Positions 1-4,833 are shown, numbered from the stretch's first letter. The stretch is DNA of 6,950 nucleotides from CAZOWW01 sp964583765 (GCA_964583765.1 CAZOWW010000200.1:1-6950); one strand, 5' to 3'. Program-made: numbers and translations. Notes: generated by a model from the letters alone, not told the origin.

Positions 1-76
1 GGCCGGGCACACCGAGACCTTGGCCGGGCACACCGAGACCTTGGCCGGGCACACCGAGACCTTGGCCGGGCACACC
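1..76 (+). repeat. 21-bp tandem repeat inside a coding region
   Basis: A 21-bp unit beginning TTGGCCGGGCACACC and ending GAGACC is present as full identical copies at 20-40 and 41-61. A 19-base end of another copy lies at 1-19 and the first 15 bases of a further one at 62-76. The period is seven codons (Leu-Ala-Gly-His-Thr-Glu-Thr), so copy number can change without breaking the reading frame. Identity is perfect at DNA level, including third positions, which suggests recent expansion. The array continues off the left edge of the window, so its total length is unknown. Confidence 0.95.
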
Positions 77-217
77 AGGATTCTCACCTCGCTCGACGGG
101 CGGATGGCCCGGGTGGAGGACCGGCTCACCGGTACCGAGCAGTTGCTGTCCGAGGCCGTGGGCATGCTGCGCACGCTGACCTCATCTGGCTCCGGTTCCG
201 ATCCGGGGCAGTCGTGA
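2..217 (+). CDS. C-terminal end of a heptad-repeat, probably coiled-coil protein (5' truncated)
   Basis: The frame is open from base 2 to a TGA at 215-217. The start lies outside the window, so only about 71 residues are visible. The first part is a heptad repeat, Leu-Ala-Gly-His-Thr-Glu-Thr. It then becomes a less regular amphipathic helix with hydrophobic residues at 3-4 spacing (ILTSLDGRMARVEDRL, then EQLLSEAVGMLRTL). The protein ends in a short Ser/Gly tail. This is what a parallel coiled-coil or helical stalk looks like. Actinomycetes have many small proteins of this type with no known function, and I cannot name a family. A TTG at 20 could be read as a start, but it is the first codon of a repeat unit, the same frame is open upstream, and no Shine-Dalgarno precedes it. 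No catalytic motif is visible. Function unknown. Confidence 0.7.
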   Translation, partial: AGHTETLAGHTETLAGHTETLAGHTRILTSLDGRMARVEDRLTGTEQLLSEAVGMLRTLTSSGSGSDPGQS

Positions 218-571
218 GAGGGGGCCGCCATCGGTGCTTCCGCGGGGGCCCGACAGCCCGGACCACGTGGGAACAGCGAGTGAGCCGACCTCGGGTTCCT
301 GGGCGTCCGATGACCGGGCGGTGTCCGAAGTCGATCCGGGTGGGGCGGTGCTTGACCCTGGGTGGTTGGCCGGGGACCGGTCGGCGAGGAGAACAGCCGG
401 GGGGCGCGTCTGGATGCCGGCGTCCGCCCAGCGGCCCTGCTTCCAGGTCGTAGTCGACCTCGCCGCCCCCCGCTGCCTGGGCAGTGGGCGACGGGAGCGG
501 CCGGCGCCGTGCGGGCGAGAGTTGCCTGTGATGCATTCTCGCGCCCTCGGGAGCGCTACCCTCCCGCCGTG
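218..571. other. 354-bp intergenic stretch, little identifiable
   Basis: Lies between the end of the heptad-repeat gene and the lipoprotein gene. The lipoprotein frame stays open back to about 362, but the translated upstream part looks like random high-GC sequence and has no credible ribosome site. The only notable elements are an 8-bp palindrome CCACGTGG at 263-270 and a TACCCT hexamer next to the lipoprotein start. No RNA gene or clear terminator was recognised. Confidence 0.6.
557..562 (+). promoter_or_regulatory. possible -10 box of a leaderless promoter for the lipoprotein gene
   Basis: TACCCT at 557-562 fits the TAnnnT -10 pattern of actinobacterial housekeeping promoters and ends 6 bases before the GTG/ATG pair at 569-574. 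A transcript starting there would be leaderless, which is common in actinobacteria and would explain why no Shine-Dalgarno is seen. No good -35 hexamer is visible about 17 bases upstream, so this is tentative. Confidence 0.3.
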
Positions 572-1297
572 ATGTCGCGAAAGACGCTGCGGGCGGCTGC
601 CGTCCGCCTCCCCCGGATCGCTGTGTCCCGCCGGATTGCCGTGACGGGAGCTCTTCTCGGGGGTGCTGTCGCCCTGGGCGGGTGTGGTGGAGGCACTGCG
701 GGTTCCGACACCGGTCCGACGCACTCGGCGAGTGCCCGGATCGTGACGACGGCCGCGGCGGTACCCACCGGGTCCGGCCCGTCGGCCGCCCTGCGGACAA
801 CGAGTGCCGCGACCGAGACGGCGGGGACGCCGGCACCGGGAGGCCTTCACACGAGCCCTGCGCTGTCCCCTGCGGTGGCAGTGAGCGGCGCCCGGTTGGT
901 GAGCGGCGCCTTTCAGCCCGTGACGGGTGGCCCTGCCACCGGCGCCACCGTCTCCGGCACCGGTTGGGTGGCGCGGGCCCATTCCTTCGCCACCGCCACC
1001 GTCCAGCTGAGCGGGCTCCTGGCCACGGGCCACTATCAGGTGGAGGCACGGATCGCTGCCTGCGCGGCGCACGACGGCGGTGCTGGATACCGCGTCCGTG
1101 GTGCCGGCGGTACGTCGGTGCTCCGGCTGGTCTTCCAGGCCGACTTCGAGGGACACGCGATGGCAACGGCCCGCTTGTCGGGGACCACGTCCTCGGACGC
1201 GAAGTCCTTGGTGCTGTTCGCTTCCGGGGACTCGAAGGGCAACGCCGCGGGGAACTCGGGCAGCCCTGTCGCCTGCGCGGACCTGCACACTGCCTGA
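572..1297 (+). CDS. secreted lipoprotein with a Cu/Zn-SOD-like C-terminal domain apparently lacking metal ligands
   Basis: A 241-residue protein. Residues 1-38 form a lipoprotein signal peptide: a basic N-terminus with a possible twin-arginine pair (Ser19-Arg20-Arg21), a hydrophobic stretch, and a lipobox Leu35-Gly36-Gly37-Cys38. Residues 39-100 are a Ser/Thr/Ala/Gly/Pro-rich linker. The folded part, about 105-238, ends in SLVLFASGD...AAGNSGSPVACADL, close in order and spacing to the SodC C-terminus (VIHAGxDD...GNAGxRVACGVI). Upstream, LSGLLATGHYQVEARIAAC aligns with the SodC segment around HGFHIH...C. The two disulfide cysteines appear kept (Cys164, Cys235), but the His-x-His pair reads Val-Glu-Ala and the late His-Ala reads Phe-Ala. 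I infer a non-catalytic SOD-fold lipoprotein outside the membrane; a novel lipoprotein family is the alternative. The start at 572 places the signal peptide correctly; an adjacent in-frame GTG at 569 is equally possible. The gene stands alone, facing the carrier-protein gene. Confidence 0.75.
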   Translation: MSRKTLRAAAVRLPRIAVSRRIAVTGALLGGAVALGGCGGGTAGSDTGPTHSASARIVTTAAAVPTGSGPSAALRTTSAATETAGTPAPGGLHTSPALSPAVAVSGARLVSGAFQPVTGGPATGATVSGTGWVARAHSFATATVQLSGLLATGHYQVEARIAACAAHDGGAGYRVRGAGGTSVLRLVFQADFEGHAMATARLSGTTSSDAKSLVLFASGDSKGNAAGNSGSPVACADLHTA

Positions 1298-1331
1298 GCG
1301 GCGCTGCCCGGGGCTGCCTGAGCAGCGCCGC
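1298..1331 (+). terminator. strong hairpin directly after the lipoprotein stop codon
   Basis: GCGGCGCTGC at 1298-1307 pairs perfectly with GCAGCGCCGC at 1322-1331 (10 bp, 14-base loop), starting on the base after the TGA. No T-run follows, as is usual for terminators in high-GC actinobacteria. It lies between two converging genes and could act in both directions. The segment also contains a 24-bp-period direct repeat, TGCCTGAGC(G/A)GCGC at 1291 and 1315, which places a second in-frame TGA eight codons after the first. Confidence 0.6.
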
Positions 1332-1433
1332 GCACGCGGACCGCACCCAACCGGGCGAGAGGGCCGCCCTGCACCCTCGGCACCGTGTTCGGGACGGCGG
1401 GGAACACGTGCCGGTGCGGACTGCGGGCTCAGC

Positions 1434-1685
1434 TCAGGGACGGAACGGCCCCACGGCCACCTGGATCGCGGTGGTCAGCTGGCCGAAGGTGTGGATTCCT
1501 TCCAGGAAGTCATCGGGGAAGCGGACGTCGAGCGCTTCCTCGACCGCGCTGAGGATCAGCACGGAGTGATCCTCGTCGACACCCAGATCCGCCAGGAGCG
1601 CCGCGTCGGTGATGGCCGCCGGAGCCAGCCGCAGTTCGCGGGCCAGGACAGCACGCACGGCGTGATCCAGATCGATCGCGGTCAT
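1434..1685 (-). CDS. acyl-carrier-protein-like protein without the canonical phosphopantetheine serine
   Basis: An 83-residue acidic protein with the length and pattern of a free-standing acyl carrier protein: an N-terminal amphipathic helix (about 4-18), loop I with ITDAALLADLGVD (25-37), helix II running into LSAVEEALDVRFPDD (45-59), and a last helix with HTFGQLTTAI (65-74). In a normal carrier the loop-helix II junction reads Leu-Gly-x-Asp-Ser-Leu, and that Ser takes the 4'-phosphopantetheine arm. An ungapped alignment here gives Leu34-Gly35-Val36-Asp37-Glu38-Asp39, so Glu38 replaces the Ser. The nearest serine, Ser41, is three residues later, where carriers usually have Thr or x before Val-Glu-Leu. 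Either the protein is an unmodified carrier paralogue or Ser41 is used with a shortened helix II. Start ATG at 1685 has GAGAGGGG 8 bases upstream. The gene follows lexA on the same strand after 188 bp, with a probable terminator between them. Partner enzymes are not in the window. Confidence 0.8.
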   Translation of the reverse strand: MTAIDLDHAVRAVLARELRLAPAAITDAALLADLGVDEDHSVLILSAVEEALDVRFPDDFLEGIHTFGQLTTAIQVAVGPFRP

Positions 1686-1833
1686 GATCGATGCCCCTCT
1701 CCCGCGGGCTGCCCGTCCCCGTGCGGACCGTTCCGCGGCCGTCCTTTTCCGGCCTCGTCCCTGCGGGGCACTCTCGTGAGGCTATCGGAGTCGCTCGGCT
1801 CCCATGACCTACTTGGGATGCCCAGCCGGTGGC

Positions 1834-1867
1834 GGATCCACCCTCACCGCCGTCTCACGGGTGATCC
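1834..1867 (-). terminator. probable lexA terminator hairpin
   Basis: On the minus strand GGATCACCC is followed after 15 bases by GGGTGGATCC, making a 9-bp stem with one bulged G. It begins 6 bases after the lexA stop codon. There is no T-run. It would separate lexA from the carrier-protein gene, which would then need its own promoter; TAGCCT read on the minus strand near 1776-1781 is a weak -10 candidate. Confidence 0.45.
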
Positions 1868-1873
1868 GGGCAC

Positions 1874-2689
1874 TCACACCCGCCGAAGAACGGCGACGAC
1901 CTTGCCGAGGACCTGCGCCTCGTCCCCCGGGATCGGCTCGTAGGCGCTGTTGTGCGGAAGCAGCCACACGTGGCCGCCCTTGCGACGGAAGGTCTTGACC
2001 GTCGAGGCGCCGTCCAGCACCGCGGCCACGATGTCGCCGTTCTCCGCGACGGGCTGCTGCCGCACCGCCACCCAGTCGCCGTCGCAGATCGCCGCCTCGA
2101 TCATCGAGTCGCCGACCACCTTCAGCAGGAACAGCTCGCCGTCTCCGACGAGTTGGCGGGGGAGGGGGAAGACGTCGTCCACCACCTCGTCCGCCAGGAT
2201 CGGACCGCCGGCGGCGATCCGGCCCAGAACCGGCACATAGGACGGGGTGGGCCGGGCGTCGTTCTCCTCAGCCGTGTCTCTCACCACGTCCTCATCGGAA
2301 TACCCGGTGATCCCGTGGGACCGGCCGGACAGTGCGTGGCGGCTCCCGGATCCGGGTTCCCGGGCGTCGTTGGGCAGCGTGACCTCGATCGCACGAGGCC
2401 GGTTGGGGTCACGACGCAGGTAACCCTTGCGCTCCAGGCTCGTGAGCTGGTGGGCGACGCTGCTCGGGCTGGTCAGACCCACCGCCTCCCCGATCTCGCG
2501 GAGGCTGGGGGGATAGCCGCGGCGCTCGACGGCATCCCGGATGGTCTCGAGCACCAGACGCTGCCGGGCGGTGAGGCCGTCCCCGGTGTCGGGTGCGTCC
2601 GGGAAGGGATGCACGGACGCACCGGACTGCTCGGCGGGCGGCACCGCCCGCGTCGCTGGACGATCCCTGGTGTCCCGTGCTCTGGCCAC
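1874..2689 (-). CDS. lexA: LexA, SOS-response repressor and self-cleaving protease
   Basis: A 271-residue cytoplasmic repressor. Residues about 38-103 form the winged helix-turn-helix, with the family stretches GYPPSLREIGEAVGLTSPSS and RKGYLRRDPNRPRAIEV. The C-terminal half is the S24 peptidase domain: cleavage site Ala160-Gly161 in RIAAGGP, catalytic Ser195 in GDSM, catalytic Lys232 in TVKTF. All are intact, so RecA-stimulated self-cleavage should work. Two oddities are seen: a basic/Pro-rich N-terminal extension of about 37 residues, and a roughly 47-residue linker (104-150, His/Ser/Gly then acidic) between the domains, longer than in E. coli LexA. The GTG start at 2689 was chosen because GGGAAGGA lies 7 bases upstream; the frame stays open to an ATG at 2800 without such a site. 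LexA boxes occur upstream at 2977-2990 (weak) and 3240-3269 (strong), consistent with autoregulation and control of the divergent LysM gene. Confidence 0.97.
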   Translation of the reverse strand: MARARDTRDRPATRAVPPAEQSGASVHPFPDAPDTGDGLTARQRLVLETIRDAVERRGYPPSLREIGEAVGLTSPSSVAHQLTSLERKGYLRRDPNRPRAIEVTLPNDAREPGSGSRHALSGRSHGITGYSDEDVVRDTAEENDARPTPSYVPVLGRIAAGGPILADEVVDDVFPLPRQLVGDGELFLLKVVGDSMIEAAICDGDWVAVRQQPVAENGDIVAAVLDGASTVKTFRRKGGHVWLLPHNSAYEPIPGDEAQVLGKVVAVLRRV

Positions 2690-2957
2690 GATGAGTTCCT
2701 TCCCTGGTCCGACCGTGCCCGTGCCGGCCTCCGGTGCCGGCCGGTCCTGCCTGAACCGTTCCGCTCGGCCCGGCCGAGCCGTTGCTGCCCGGTCGAGCAA
2801 CCATCACTGGTTCCGTCGTGCTGTTGCCGCGGAGCGGGACGTGCGGCGCGCGTGCCCGAGCCGTGACCGCCCGCATTCCCGGGGCTCGCGGACTCCGGGC
2901 GCGCAGGACTGCTGGCAGGGCCCCGGCGTCCGGAGTTGAGGGACGCCGGATCTGCGT
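2690..2957 (-). other. long structured 5' leader of lexA
   Basis: If transcription starts near 2957, the lexA message has a leader of about 265 bases with no credible ORF. Two clean inverted repeats are visible. One is a 9-bp perfect stem, CCGGCGTCC (2923-2931) with GGACGCCGG (2941-2949), loop 9, beginning within about 10 bases of the inferred transcript start. The other is a 7-bp stem, GCTCGGC (2763-2769) with GCCGAGC (2773-2779), loop 3. They could stabilise or attenuate the mRNA. No known riboswitch class was recognised. Confidence 0.4.
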
Positions 2958-2963
2958 GGGTTC

Positions 2964-2990
2964 ACCGTAGCGCGTTCGAACACATGTCTC
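2964..2990 (-). promoter_or_regulatory. probable lexA promoter with an overlapping degenerate LexA box
   Basis: Read on the plus strand, CGAACACATGTCTC at 2977-2990 matches the actinobacterial SOS box CGAAC-N4-GTTCG perfectly in its left half and poorly in its right half (7 of 10). It overlaps the palindrome GTTCGAAC at 2974-2981. On the minus strand TACGGT (2969-2964) is a reasonable -10 hexamer just downstream, so a bound LexA would cover the -35 to -10 spacer. No good -35 was found. lexA may instead be transcribed from the stronger operator region near 3240. Confidence 0.45.
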
Positions 2991-3208
2991 ATCCCTCTGT
3001 GGGGAAGTGTCGCCGCCCCCGGCCCTTCGCTCTCCGGCTGTGCCCTCTCTGTCCGGTCCCTCCTCCATTCGAGCCGTCCCCTGTCCGAACCGTTCTCGCC
3101 GTCGGCTCCTCCACCTCCGCGGGTGCCGTCGTACGTGATCCCGCGGTGCCGTCAGGCGAGCCTGGGCGCCACCACCGACCAGGAGCGGGAGTGCCTGCCG
3201 TCGTCTGG
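2991..3208. other. non-coding part of the lexA/LysM divergent region
   Basis: No gene, strong hairpin or full operator was recognised. The open frames here, on both strands, are Arg/Pro-rich translations typical of high-GC shadows. A GAAC-N1-GTTC motif at 3087-3095 has the wrong spacing for LexA. Confidence 0.5.
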
Positions 3209-3237
3209 TGGACAGCCGCGCCCGCGTCTGATAGGAA
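3209..3237 (+). promoter_or_regulatory. promoter for the LysM gene (TGGACA-N17-TAGGAA)
   Basis: TGGACA at 3209-3214 matches the -35 consensus TTGACA at 5 of 6 positions. It is followed by exactly 17 bases and then TAGGAA at 3232-3237, a fair actinobacterial -10. The predicted start, about 3243-3245, falls inside the left LexA box, so LexA binding would block the promoter. The leader to the LysM start codon would be about 235 bases. Confidence 0.5.
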
Positions 3238-3238
3238 T

Positions 3239-3270
3239 CCGTACACATGTTCGATCGAACACCTGTACGG
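3239..3270. promoter_or_regulatory. double inverted LexA operator (two SOS boxes back to back)
   Basis: A 32-bp imperfect palindrome, symmetric at 28 of 32 positions. It contains two 14-bp SOS boxes. The right box, 3256-3269, reads CGAACACCTGTACG. The left box, 3240-3253, reads CGAACATGTGTACG on the minus strand. Each matches CGAAC-N4-GTTCG at 9 of 10 defined positions, with the same deviation (GTACG). Their perfect half-sites face each other across AT, giving the core GTTCGATCGAAC. It lies at the predicted start of the LysM promoter and is the best SOS operator in the window, so LysM (and perhaps lexA) should be DNA-damage inducible. Confidence 0.75.
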
Positions 3271-3479
3271 ATGGCTCGCTCGGTTCGGGTCCGATCGATG
3301 GGCCCGGGCGGGACGGGATCGGGTGGCACGGACGGTGTGCCGGCGGCCCGGAGCGAGGCGCTGATTCGCGAGGGGTGAACGACCGTCCGGGGGGCGGAGC
3401 GAAGGGGCGGAGGCCCCGCGAAGTGAGGAACCCCGGGGTGACGTGGTGAAGCGGAGTCGGGACGGCAGGAGGCGGGCCG
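3271..3479 (+). other. predicted 5' leader of the LysM gene
   Basis: About 210 non-coding bases. TTCGCG at 3365-3370 can pair with CGCGAA at 3417-3422, enclosing a second hairpin GGGGC/GCCCC (3404-3408 with 3413-3417). A perfect 10-bp palindrome ACCCCGGGGT is at 3430-3439. No ORF with a believable start was found. The leader ends with a textbook Shine-Dalgarno, AGGAGG, at 3467-3472. Confidence 0.4.
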
Positions 3480-4013
3480 GTGGGAGCAGAGTGGGCAGGG
3501 CGAGCGCAGGGGAACGCCCCGCACGTGGTGGGGCGACCGGTGGTGCTATCGGGCGGAGCTGCCGCATCCCGGGGGCAACGGAATCGTCGGGCGGGCGCGG
3601 CGGGGGTGTCGCGTCGTGCCGCGGGTCCACTGCGGCACACCGGGGCGCCTCCGGGTCGGGGGGCGGTAGTGATCCCCATCGGGCGAGGCCTGCGCACGGA
3701 GTGTGATCGTCCGCTGCGACTGACCCGCCGGGGCGTGTTCGTGGTGCGGTTCCTCGTGGGGGTGGCGGTGGTCACGGCGATGACCCTGGCCTTCGCTCTG
3801 TTGAGCCGGCCGGCGGAGGCCGGCCAGCGAGGGGGCCCGTTGCCCGTGAGTTACCGCGTGGTGCAGCCGGGGGAGACGCTCTGGCGGATCGCCCGGCAGG
3901 TTGCCCCGGACACCGACCCGCGGGACACCGTGGCAGAGCTGGTCGAACTGAACGCACTGCCCGACTCCGAGGTGCGTGCGGGGCAGCGCATCGCCGTACC
4001 GGCCGCCGATTGA
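3480..4013 (+). CDS. membrane-anchored LysM protein, candidate SOS-induced cell-division inhibitor (Rv2719c/DivS-like)
   Basis: A 177-residue protein. Residues 1-80 are Arg/Gly/Ala-rich, probably disordered and cytoplasmic. RLRLTRRG-type residues (79-85) precede one transmembrane helix (about 86-108). A LysM domain of about 50 residues (125-174) follows, with YRVVQPGETLWRIA at its start, LVELNAL in the middle and VRAGQRIAVP at the end; LysM binds N-acetylglucosamine-containing peptidoglycan. GTG at 3480 has AGGAGG 7 bases upstream, the best ribosome site here; a GTG at 3669 would give 114 residues but has a weaker site. Divergence from lexA, a position before nrdR, and a strong LexA operator upstream match the location of Mycobacterium Rv2719c (ChiZ) and Corynebacterium divS, which halt septation after DNA damage. 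Sequence outside LysM is too variable to prove orthology by eye. No hydrolase domain is recognised. Confidence 0.85.
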   Translation: MGAEWAGRAQGNAPHVVGRPVVLSGGAAASRGQRNRRAGAAGVSRRAAGPLRHTGAPPGRGAVVIPIGRGLRTECDRPLRLTRRGVFVVRFLVGVAVVTAMTLAFALLSRPAEAGQRGGPLPVSYRVVQPGETLWRIARQVAPDTDPRDTVAELVELNALPDSEVRAGQRIAVPAAD

Positions 4014-4072
4014 CCAACTGCCTGGTCGTGATGTGAGACCGGCAACGTGCCCCGGCGACACGCGGGACCGGC

Positions 4073-4101
4073 TTGCGTCGCGTCTGCCAGAGGCATAGCG
4101 T
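4073..4101 (+). promoter_or_regulatory. probable nrdR(-nrdJ) promoter
   Basis: TTGCGT at 4073-4078, a 17-base spacer, and TAGCGT at 4096-4101 (TAnnnT). The predicted start is near 4108, inside the first NrdR box. The spacing and the overlap with NrdR boxes support it more than the hexamers themselves, which are only fair. Confidence 0.5.
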
Positions 4102-4104
4102 CTT

Positions 4105-4152
4105 CCCCAAGATGTAGTAGTTACACCGCTGTAAGTCGTCCACATGTAGTCC
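4105..4152 (+). promoter_or_regulatory. tandem NrdR boxes
   Basis: Box 1, 4105-4120, contains CAAGATGTAGT, close to the NrdR box read on this strand (ACAAGATATWGTGT-like). Box 2, 4137-4152, contains CCACATGTAGT and shares ATGTAGT with box 1. The offset is exactly 32 bp, leaving 16 bp between two 16-bp boxes, the known arrangement for cooperative NrdR binding. They cover the predicted start site, so NrdR should repress its own gene and probably nrdJ when dATP is abundant. Confidence 0.8.
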
Positions 4153-4199
4153 ACGGGCCGGGCAGGGTTACCCACAGCTCATCCCCAGGGTCGTCCACA
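4136..4199 (+). promoter_or_regulatory. cluster of DnaA-box-like 9-mers before nrdR
   Basis: TCGTCCACA occurs at 4136-4144 and 4191-4199, on the same strand, 55 bp apart. Each differs by one base from the actinobacterial DnaA box TTGTCCACA and fits the relaxed Streptomyces pattern YY(G/A/C)TCCACA. TTACCCACA at 4168-4176 is a third, weaker match. The first overlaps NrdR box 2. DnaA binding here is inferred only from motif similarity. Confidence 0.4.
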
Positions 4200-4250
4200 G
4201 CGGTGTTGTGGTGAAGTGTTCGGTTCGTCCGCAGGGGAGGTCGTGAAGTC

Positions 4251-4751
4251 ATGCACTGCCCCTTCTGCAGGCACTCGGACTCGAGGGTGGTCGACTCCCG
4301 TAGCAGTGAGGACGGTGCCGCCATCCGGCGACGGAGGCAGTGTCCCGCCTGCGGGCGGCGCTTCAGTACGGTGGAGTCGGCCAGCCTGTCCGTGGTCAAG
4401 CGCTCGGGTGTCACGGAGCCGTTCAGTCGTTCGAAGATAGTGAACGGACTGCGCAAGGCCTGCCAGGGGCGTCCGGTCAGTGATGACGATCTTGCGCTGT
4501 TGGCGCAAAGGGTCGAGGAACAGATCCGGTCGCGAGGGTGCGCCGAGATCGACGCGCACGAGGTCGGTCTGACGATCCTGGCTCCTCTGCGTGACCTGGA
4601 CGAGGTCGCCTACTTGCGGTTCGCGAGCGTCTACCAGGGCTTCGAGTCCCTGGAGGACTTCGAGGCCGCGATCCTGCTCCTGAGGGCCGGCCACGACGAC
4701 CGCTCTCGGGGGTCCACCCGCCGTCCCGTCGACGTCACCGGATCTCCCTGA
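4251..4751 (+). CDS. nrdR: NrdR, nucleotide-sensing repressor of ribonucleotide reductase genes
   Basis: A 166-residue cytoplasmic repressor. Residues 1-42 are the zinc ribbon: Cys3-Cys6 and Cys31-Cys34, with the family sequence VVDSR before GAAIRRRRQCPACGRRFST. About 46-136 is the ATP-cone, recognisable from VVKRSGVTEPFSRSKI and LDEVAYLRFASVYQGFESLEDF. It binds ATP or dATP and changes oligomeric state; the dATP form represses RNR promoters. Length and all zinc ligands are normal. The last 20 or so residues are a polar tail. The canonical KRDGR of the ATP-cone reads KRSGV here, a mild deviation. The ATG follows GGGGAGG with a 10-base gap, slightly long. It precedes nrdJ on the same strand, the usual actinomycete arrangement, and tandem NrdR boxes in its promoter imply autoregulation. 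Confidence 0.97.
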   Translation: MHCPFCRHSDSRVVDSRSSEDGAAIRRRRQCPACGRRFSTVESASLSVVKRSGVTEPFSRSKIVNGLRKACQGRPVSDDDLALLAQRVEEQIRSRGCAEIDAHEVGLTILAPLRDLDEVAYLRFASVYQGFESLEDFEAAILLLRAGHDDRSRGSTRRPVDVTGSP

Positions 4752-4803
4752 TCCGCGCGGTGGTCGGAGGATCGGGGATCCACCCGGCTCCGCCGCCGTC
4801 CAT

Positions 4804-4833
4804 CCGGGCACTGCGCCCGGGACGGAACGTCCC
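4804..4833 (+). other. two mutually exclusive hairpins
   Basis: CCGGGC (4804-4809) pairs with GCCCGG (4815-4820), loop 5. GGGACG (4819-4824) pairs with CGTCCC (4828-4833), loop 3. They share bases 4819-4820, so both cannot form fully. They lie 53 bases after the nrdR stop and could be a weak terminator or processing site. No T-run follows. Confidence 0.45.

Noticed and set aside
1..76. CRISPR array
   Set aside because: The repeats are directly contiguous with no spacers and translate in frame as a heptad.
362..571. N-terminal extension of the lipoprotein from a GTG at 362
   Set aside because: It would bury the signal peptide 70 residues inside the protein, and no ribosome site precedes that GTG.
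126..1346. Long minus-strand frames (about 370-400 codons) opposite the lipoprotein gene
   Set aside because: Arg/Pro/Ser-rich translations with no domain pattern; the plus-strand lipoprotein has a clear signal peptide and lipobox.
1952..2866. A 304-codon plus-strand frame
   Set aside because: It is the antisense shadow of lexA, and its upstream part covers the lexA leader.
3087..3095. GAAC-GTTC motif as a third LexA box
   Set aside because: The half-sites are separated by 1 base, not 4, so it does not fit a LexA dimer.
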